From Caballeronia sp. Lep1P3 (GTDB lineage Bacteria > Pseudomonadota > Gammaproteobacteria > Burkholderiales > Burkholderiaceae), in contig NZ_CP084265.1 in assembly GCF_022879595.1 (NCBI RefSeq), positions 868,001 to 932,000 on the forward strand: DNA of 64,000 nt, given 5' to 3'. The notes beneath the pieces were generated by a model, which saw nothing but the letters and a program-made list of their open reading frames with translations, had not been told where the DNA came from and ran no database searches. Positions 59,076 to 64,000 of the stretch are shown here, piece by piece; the stretch's first letter is position 1, and every line of letters starts with the position of its first letter. The translations under genes and the position numbers were made by a program.

Positions 59076-59774
59076 TCACGCTTCCCGGCGGCAAGCCATC
59101 ATGTAGTTGATGCTCGTGTCGGTCGAAAGACCGAAATGCTTCGAAATCGGTCGATACGTGATGCCCTTGATATCGACGGGCAAAAGCGACGCGGTGCGCG
59201 CGAAGGTCGCAAGCTCCGATGGCTTGATGAAGCGCGCGTAATCATGCGTGCCGCGAGGCAGCATTCGCGCGATGTACTCCGCGCCGATCACCGCGAAGAG
59301 ATAGGCCTTGGCGTTGCGGTTCAGCGTCGAGAAGAACACCCAGCCGCCCGGCTTCACCAGCGCGGCGCAAGCGGCCACGGTGCCAGCGGGGTTCGGTACG
59401 TGTTCGAGCATTTCCATGCAGGTGACAATGTCGTACGACGCCGGCTCGCGGGCCGCCAGTGCCTCGGCCGCGATTTCCTCGTAAGCGACTTCGACGCCGC
59501 TTTCCAGGCTGTGCATATCGGCGACGCCCAGCGCGTTCGACGACAGGTCGATGCCCTTGACCGTCGCGCCGCGCGTTGCCATCGATTCCGACAGGATGCC
59601 GCCTCCGCAGCCGATGTCGAGGACACGCTTGCCCATCAGATGCGCGTGCGCGTCGATCCAGTCGAGCCGGACGGGATTGAGTTCGTGCAGCGGCTTGAAC
59701 TCGGCGTTCGGGTCCCACCAGCGATGCGCGAGCTCGCTGAATTTCTGCAGTTCGTGGGGATCGACGTTGGTCAT
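59076..59774 (-). CDS. ubiG: Ubiquinone biosynthesis O-methyltransferase UbiG
   Basis: A 232-residue SAM-dependent methyltransferase that performs both O-methylations of ubiquinone synthesis. The SAM motif is [16 protein letters not shown], and [29 protein letters not shown] at the N terminus is the UbiG signature. Complete length. It is coupled to gph (four-base gap). Confidence 0.96.
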   Translation of the reverse strand: MTNVDPHELQKFSELAHRWWDPNAEFKPLHELNPVRLDWIDAHAHLMGKRVLDIGCGGGILSESMATRGATVKGIDLSSNALGVADMHSLESGVEVAYEEIAAEALAAREPASYDIVTCMEMLEHVPNPAGTVAACAALVKPGGWVFFSTLNRNAKAYLFAVIGAEYIARMLPRGTHDYARFIKPSELATFARTASLLPVDIKGITYRPISKHFGLSTDTSINYMMACRREA

Positions 59775-59927
59775 GACAGAGAGCCCTTGCGAAAGACGTG
59801 AATCTTGAATCGGTTAGGACCGAGTATATAGGCGCTCAGGTGGACCGGCAAAAGGCGCCGCGCGCCGGTCCACCGGCATGCGCAAGAAAGCGAGCGAAAT
59901 CTGCGCGGCAAGCGCGACATACGTGCG

Positions 59928-59955
59928 AAAAAAAACCCCCGCCGAAGCGGGGGTT
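59928..59955 (-). terminator. Terminator of the OmpA-family gene
   Basis: Stem AACCCCCGC / GCGGGGGTT (59934-59942, 59947-59955) with a CGAA loop; on the minus strand it is followed by a run of T (complement of 59928-59935). It ends the transcript 28 bases after the stop. Confidence 0.88.
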
Positions 59956-59983
59956 CGATTCTGCGGCAAACAGCCGGTGCTGC

Positions 59984-60649
59984 TTACTGCTGCGGCTGAC
60001 GCGTCGTGCCGACAACTTCGACTTCCACGCGACGATCCGGTGCGAGGCAGGCGATGAGTTGCTTGCGGTTGCGCTGCTGGCAGCTGTTCTTCGTGACCGG
60101 GTCGCGCTTGCCCTTGCCTTCCGTATAGATACGGTTGGCTTCGATGCCCTTGCTGACCAGGTAAGCCTTCACAGCCTGCGCACGGCGCAGCGACAGACGG
60201 TCGTTGTACTTGTCCGAGCCGATGCGGTCCGTGTAACCCGTTGCGACCACGACTTCCAGGTTCAGCGCGCCGATCTTCGATGCCAGATCGTCCAGCGCGG
60301 TCTTGCCGGCCGGCTTCAGAACTGCCTTGTCGAAGTCGAACAGGGCGTCGGCCTGATACGTGACCTTCTGCGTCGTGATTTGCGGAGCCGGAGCCGGCGG
60401 CGGAACGACTGCCGGAGCCGGGGCTTGCGCGACCAATGCGCCATCGCACTTCGCGTTAGCCGTTGCCGGGGTCCAGAACGCGTCGCGCCAGCACAGTTCG
60501 TTCGTGCCGTTCATCCACACATACTCGCCCGTGCCGTTCACCCAGTTGTCATTCACGGCTTGTCGCGAGGCCGGCACCGATTGCGCTGAGGCCGATGCAG
60601 CCATAACTGCGGTAGCTGCAATGAACGCGAGCTTTGAAAGTTTATTCAT
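59984..60649 (-). CDS. ompA: OmpA-family outer-membrane/peptidoglycan-binding protein
   Basis: A 221-residue exported protein. A signal peptide (residues 1-22, ending ASASAQ), a short linker with WVNGTGEYVWMNGTNELCW and a Pro/Ala hinge precede the C-terminal OmpA domain (residues about 100-215): DALFDFDKAVLKPAGKTALD and the peptidoglycan-binding TGYTDRIGSDKYNDRLSLRRA. There is no eight-stranded barrel, so it is anchored by other means. The start has AGAGGAG. It is divergent from gyrA, as in Burkholderia. Confidence 0.9.
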   Translation of the reverse strand: MNKLSKLAFIAATAVMAASASAQSVPASRQAVNDNWVNGTGEYVWMNGTNELCWRDAFWTPATANAKCDGALVAQAPAPAVVPPPAPAPQITTQKVTYQADALFDFDKAVLKPAGKTALDDLASKIGALNLEVVVATGYTDRIGSDKYNDRLSLRRAQAVKAYLVSKGIEANRIYTEGKGKRDPVTKNSCQQRNRKQLIACLAPDRRVEVEVVGTTRQPQQ

Positions 60650-61317
60650 ATTTCTCCTCTCGAAATTGAGATTACCGCAGGTTTACTGCGAGCCTGTAGA
60701 CGAAGACAAGTCATACATTGCTCGAAGTATAACATTCCCGCGGAACAAAACGCTTTGTATAGACTTCGAGCAGTGTCTGACTTTGTGCGTTGGCATTTTG
60801 CCATATCGTTCCCTTGCAACGATAAAAATATCCCCGCACCCAGCCCGCCCGCAACCTTATGTGGTGCCTCCGCAACAAGAAAGGGACAGGAGGCGAACGC
60901 AGCTCGAAAACGCGTCGGCAAAGCGCATTTCGCGTGCCCGAACGCGCTTCTTTCACATGTTCCATCGCCCGTGCTCAGCGCCGAGCGAAACGGTGAGGCG
61001 GCATGATAGCCCGCCGTCATGACGAAATGACGGAAATCGTTCCCCAGTTTTTGTAAGTAATTGGTACGAGCTTGCCGTGCACTCGTCGGAGAGCGACGAC
61101 CGGGCTTTTCGCGCCACCAACACTATGTATACGTACCGCGCCGGGCGCGCAGGGTGCGCGTGGTAGAATCTCCCGATGCGCTGCGTTCGCAGCGCAGCAG
61201 CGTATCGGCTACGCGCCTGGCCGGCGCAGGTCGCGCGGCCGGCGGGCGAAAAGTCGCAATCTCGCGAGCTCCCGAACGCGCTGCCGTGTCGCTGCTGCAC
61301 AGTTCAAGACACGGATA
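60650..61317. other. Divergent intergenic region between the ompA-like gene and gyrA
   Basis: About 670 bases with no supported gene. It contains the inverted repeat at 60719-60772 near the OmpA-family gene and a -10-like TAGAAT at 61164-61169 that may serve gyrA (no good -35). The OmpA-family mRNA leader from 60650 to about 60720 is relatively AT-rich. Confidence 0.45.
60719..60772 (-). promoter_or_regulatory. Inverted repeat around the likely promoter of the OmpA-family gene
   Basis: A perfect 10-bp inverted repeat TGCTCGAAGT / ACTTCGAGCA at 60719-60728 and 60763-60772, separated by 34 bases. On the minus strand the inner edge of the downstream arm contains TATACT, a good -10 for the gene. 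The spacing would allow a repressor or activator to bracket the promoter; a transcript hairpin is the other option. Confidence 0.5.
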
Positions 61318-63984
61318 ATGGATCAATTCGCCAAAGAGACTCTGCCTATCTCCCTCGAGGAGGAAATGCGCCGTTCGTATCTCGACTACGCGATGAGCGT
61401 AATCGTCGGGCGCGCGCTTCCCGATGTCCGCGATGGCCTGAAGCCGGTGCACCGTCGGGCGCTGTACTCGATGCACGAACTGAACAACGACTGGAACCGC
61501 GCCTACAAGAAGTCGGCGCGTATCGTCGGCGACGTGATCGGTAAGTACCATCCGCACGGCGACGCTTCCGTGTACGAAACCATCGTCCGCATGGCGCAGC
61601 CGTTCTCGCTGCGCTACATGCTGGTGGATGGCCAGGGCAATTTCGGCTCCGTCGACGGCGACAACGCCGCGGCCATGCGCTACACCGAAATCCGCATGGC
61701 GAAGATCGGCCACGAACTGCTGGCCGACATCGACAAGGAAACCGTCGACTTCGGCCCGAATTACGACGGCAGCGAAAACGAGCCGCTCGTTCTGCCGGCG
61801 CGCATTCCCAATCTGCTCATCAACGGCTCGGCCGGCATCGCGGTCGGCATGGCAACCAACATTCCGCCGCACAACCTGCGCGAAATCGTCGATGCCTGCC
61901 TGCATCTGTTGAATCATCCCGAAGCTACGGTCGACGAACTCATCGAGATCGTGCCCGCGCCGGACTTCCCGACCGCCGGCATCATCTACGGCGTCGCGGG
62001 CGTGCGCGACGGCTACCGGACGGGCCGCGGGCGCGTCGTCATGCGCGCGGCCACGCACTTCGAAGAAATCGACCGCGGGCAGCGTCAGGCCATCATCGTC
62101 GACGAAATTCCGTATCAGGTGAACAAGCGCACGCTGCTCGAGCGCATCGCGGAACTCGTCAACGAGAAGAAGATCGAGGGCATTTCCGATATCCGCGACG
62201 AATCCGACAAGAGCGGCATGCGCGTCGTGATCGAACTGAAGCGCGGCGAAGTGCCGGAAGTCGTGCTGAACAACCTGTACAAGCAGACGCAGTTGCAGGA
62301 CACGTTCGGCATGAATCTGGTCGCGCTCGTCGACGGCCAGCCCAAGCTGCTGAATCTGAAGGAAATGATCGAGTGCTTCCTGTCGCATCGACGGGAAGTG
62401 CTCACGCGGCGCACTGTATACGAACTGCGCAAGGCGCGTGACCGCGGACATGTGCTCGAAGGTCTCGCCGTGGCGCTCGCGAACATCGACGAGTTCATCG
62501 CGATCATCAAGGCCGCGCCGACGCCGCCAATCGCCCGGCAGGAACTGATGAACCGCCCGTGGGATTCGTCGCTCGTGCGCGAAATGCTCACGCGCGCGGA
62601 AACCGAGGCGTCGGGCGGGCGCATCGCGTATCGTCCGGAAGGGCTCAATCCGGCTTACGGTCTGCAGGAAGACGGTCTCTACAGACTGTCGGACGTCCAG
62701 GCGCAGGAAATTCTGCAGATGCGCCTGCAACGCCTGACCGGGCTCGAACAGGACAAAATCGTCGGCGAATACCGCGAAGTGATGGCGCAGATCGCCGACC
62801 TGCTCGACATCCTCGCGCGGCCCGAGCGCATCCGTCAGATGATCGTCGACGAACTCGGCCAGGTGCGCACGGAGTTCGGCGACGACCGCCGCTCGCGTAT
62901 CGAGATGAACGCGACCGAGCTCAACACCGAAGACCTGATCACGCCGCAGGAAATGGTCGTGACCATGTCGCATTCCGGCTACGTGAAGTCGCAGCCGCTG
63001 TCGGAATACCGCGCGCAGAAGCGCGGCGGGCGCGGCAAGCAGGCCACGCAGATGAAGGAAGACGACTGGATCGACACGCTCTTCATCGCGAACACGCACG
63101 ATCACATGCTGTGCTTCTCCAACCGCGGCCGCGTGTATTGGGTCAAGGTCTACGAAGTGCCGCAGGGCTCGCGCAATTCGCGCGGCCGTCCGATCGTCAA
63201 CATGTTCCCGCTGCAAGATGGCGAGAAGATCAACGTCGTGCTGCCGATCAAGGAGTTCTCGGCGGACAAGTACGTGTTCATGGCGACCGCGCTCGGCACC
63301 GTGAAGAAGACGCCGCTCGAAGCGTTCAGCCGTCCGCTCAAGAAGGGCATCATCGCGGTCGGTCTCGACGAAGGCGACTACCTGATCGGCGCGGCGATCA
63401 CCGACGGCGCGCACGACGTCATGCTGTTCTCGGACTCCGGCAAGGCGGTGCGTTTCGACGAGAACGACGTCCGCGCAATGGGCCGCGAAGCGCGCGGCGT
63501 GCGCGGCATGCAGCTCGAGGAAGGCCAGCAGGTCATCGCGCTGCTGGTTGCCGGCGGCGAGAACCAGTCCGTGCTGACGGCAACGGCGAACGGCTTCGGC
63601 AAGCGCACGCCGATCAATGAATACACGCGCCACGGCCGCGGCACGAAGGGCATGATCGCCATCCAGACTTCGGAGCGCAACGGCAAGGTCGTCGCGGCGA
63701 CGCTCGTCGATTCCGAAAGCCAGATCATGCTGATCACGACTTCGGGCGTGCTGATCCGCACCCGCGTTTCCGAAGTCCGCGAAATGGGCCGCGCAACTCA
63801 AGGTGTTACACTCATCAGCCTTGACGAAGGAACCAAGTTGTCGGGACTGCAGCATATCGCCGAGGCCGAGGCTGACGCCGAACTCGACGAAGCCGAAGCA
63901 GCCGCGAACGGCTCGGCTGCGGCACTGGACGACGCGCCGGACGACGCACCGGGCGACGACGGCGGTGAAGGCCAGGGTGCCTGA
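61318..63984 (+). CDS. gyrA: DNA gyrase subunit A
   Basis: An 888-residue type IIA topoisomerase subunit that cuts and rejoins DNA while GyrB supplies ATP hydrolysis. The catalytic Arg121-Tyr122 is in [11 protein letters not shown]. The quinolone-resistance region reads GDASVYE at residues 81-87, with Ala83 and Glu87 where E. coli has Ser83 and Asp87. The C-terminal beta-pinwheel has the GyrA-box-like QKRGGRGKQ (about residue 565). The end is an acidic Ala/Glu/Asp tail. The ATG at 61318 starts the conserved [16 protein letters not shown]. The gene ends 16 bases before the window edge. Confidence 0.97.
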   Translation: MDQFAKETLPISLEEEMRRSYLDYAMSVIVGRALPDVRDGLKPVHRRALYSMHELNNDWNRAYKKSARIVGDVIGKYHPHGDASVYETIVRMAQPFSLRYMLVDGQGNFGSVDGDNAAAMRYTEIRMAKIGHELLADIDKETVDFGPNYDGSENEPLVLPARIPNLLINGSAGIAVGMATNIPPHNLREIVDACLHLLNHPEATVDELIEIVPAPDFPTAGIIYGVAGVRDGYRTGRGRVVMRAATHFEEIDRGQRQAIIVDEIPYQVNKRTLLERIAELVNEKKIEGISDIRDESDKSGMRVVIELKRGEVPEVVLNNLYKQTQLQDTFGMNLVALVDGQPKLLNLKEMIECFLSHRREVLTRRTVYELRKARDRGHVLEGLAVALANIDEFIAIIKAAPTPPIARQELMNRPWDSSLVREMLTRAETEASGGRIAYRPEGLNPAYGLQEDGLYRLSDVQAQEILQMRLQRLTGLEQDKIVGEYREVMAQIADLLDILARPERIRQMIVDELGQVRTEFGDDRRSRIEMNATELNTEDLITPQEMVVTMSHSGYVKSQPLSEYRAQKRGGRGKQATQMKEDDWIDTLFIANTHDHMLCFSNRGRVYWVKVYEVPQGSRNSRGRPIVNMFPLQDGEKINVVLPIKEFSADKYVFMATALGTVKKTPLEAFSRPLKKGIIAVGLDEGDYLIGAAITDGAHDVMLFSDSGKAVRFDENDVRAMGREARGVRGMQLEEGQQVIALLVAGGENQSVLTATANGFGKRTPINEYTRHGRGTKGMIAIQTSERNGKVVAATLVDSESQIMLITTSGVLIRTRVSEVREMGRATQGVTLISLDEGTKLSGLQHIAEAEADAELDEAEAAANGSAAALDDAPDDAPGDDGGEGQGA

Positions 63985-64000
63985 TATTTTTTGTGTCGCC

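Noticed and set aside
61123..63855. A 910-codon minus-strand frame opposite gyrA.
   Set aside because: Antisense shadow; gyrA is unambiguous.

Overview
The window is a GC-rich, gene-dense chromosomal segment whose families and gene order fit a member of the Burkholderiaceae, most likely Caballeronia or Paraburkholderia. Supporting signs are the tmRNA tag ANDDTFALAA, the Kdo hydroxylase gene between waaC and waaA, the urt/ure block, fdsGBAD with a divergent regulator, the nadE-glnB pair and the ubiG-gph / ompA-gyrA neighbourhood. The genus is an inference; no 16S gene is present.

Layout. 1-7253: cell-surface genes, namely a partial family 2 glycosyltransferase and a Wzx-like flippase on the minus strand, phosphomannomutase, and the LPS inner-core set waaC-kdoO-waaA. 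7314-8075: two small uncharacterised genes. 8140-19176: one minus-strand block for urea uptake and hydrolysis, urtABCDE-ureDABCEFG, in which urtA is cut by a single in-frame amber codon. 19459-21480: a long inverted-repeat element (element A) carrying an IS256-family insertion. 21507-39626: SDR and aldehyde dehydrogenases, ppa, a GIY-YIG protein, a FemAB-like protein, nadE, glnB, a CPA2 antiporter, a C26 peptidase with a long N-terminal extension, DUF2968 and other envelope proteins, an MHS transporter, a TPR protein with a GT9-like domain, and a SmtB/CzrA-type regulator with a zinc-type CDF exporter. 39649-41790: a second, inverted copy of the element (element B), carrying an apparently identical IS256 copy in opposite orientation. 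41877-52027: an FAD monooxygenase, the NAD-dependent formate dehydrogenase operon fdsGBAD and its divergent regulator, a small secreted protein and a GT4 glycosyltransferase. 52093-54531: a secreted PIG-L / lectin-like / FG-GAP fusion. 55012-56745: a less GC-rich orphan type VI secretion module (PAAR, zinc amidase, membrane-anchored candidate immunity protein), just downstream of the 3' end of ssrA. 57870-63984: tmRNA, gph, ubiG, an OmpA-family gene and gyrA.

How the genes work together. UrtABCDE would import urea, UreABC with UreDEFG would hydrolyse it, and PII signalling (glnB) is encoded nearby. The amber in urtA predicts loss of high-affinity urea uptake while urease itself looks intact. 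The LPS genes build the heptose/Kdo (Ko-modified) inner core. The fds operon oxidises formate to CO2 with NAD+.

The most unusual content is the pair of modular inverted-repeat elements A and B. Their arms of roughly 200 bp or more are related, but their central cores differ in sequence and length. Each was hit by the same IS256-family element with its own intact 8-bp target duplication. The orphan T6SS effector module beside ssrA is the second candidate for an under-described system.
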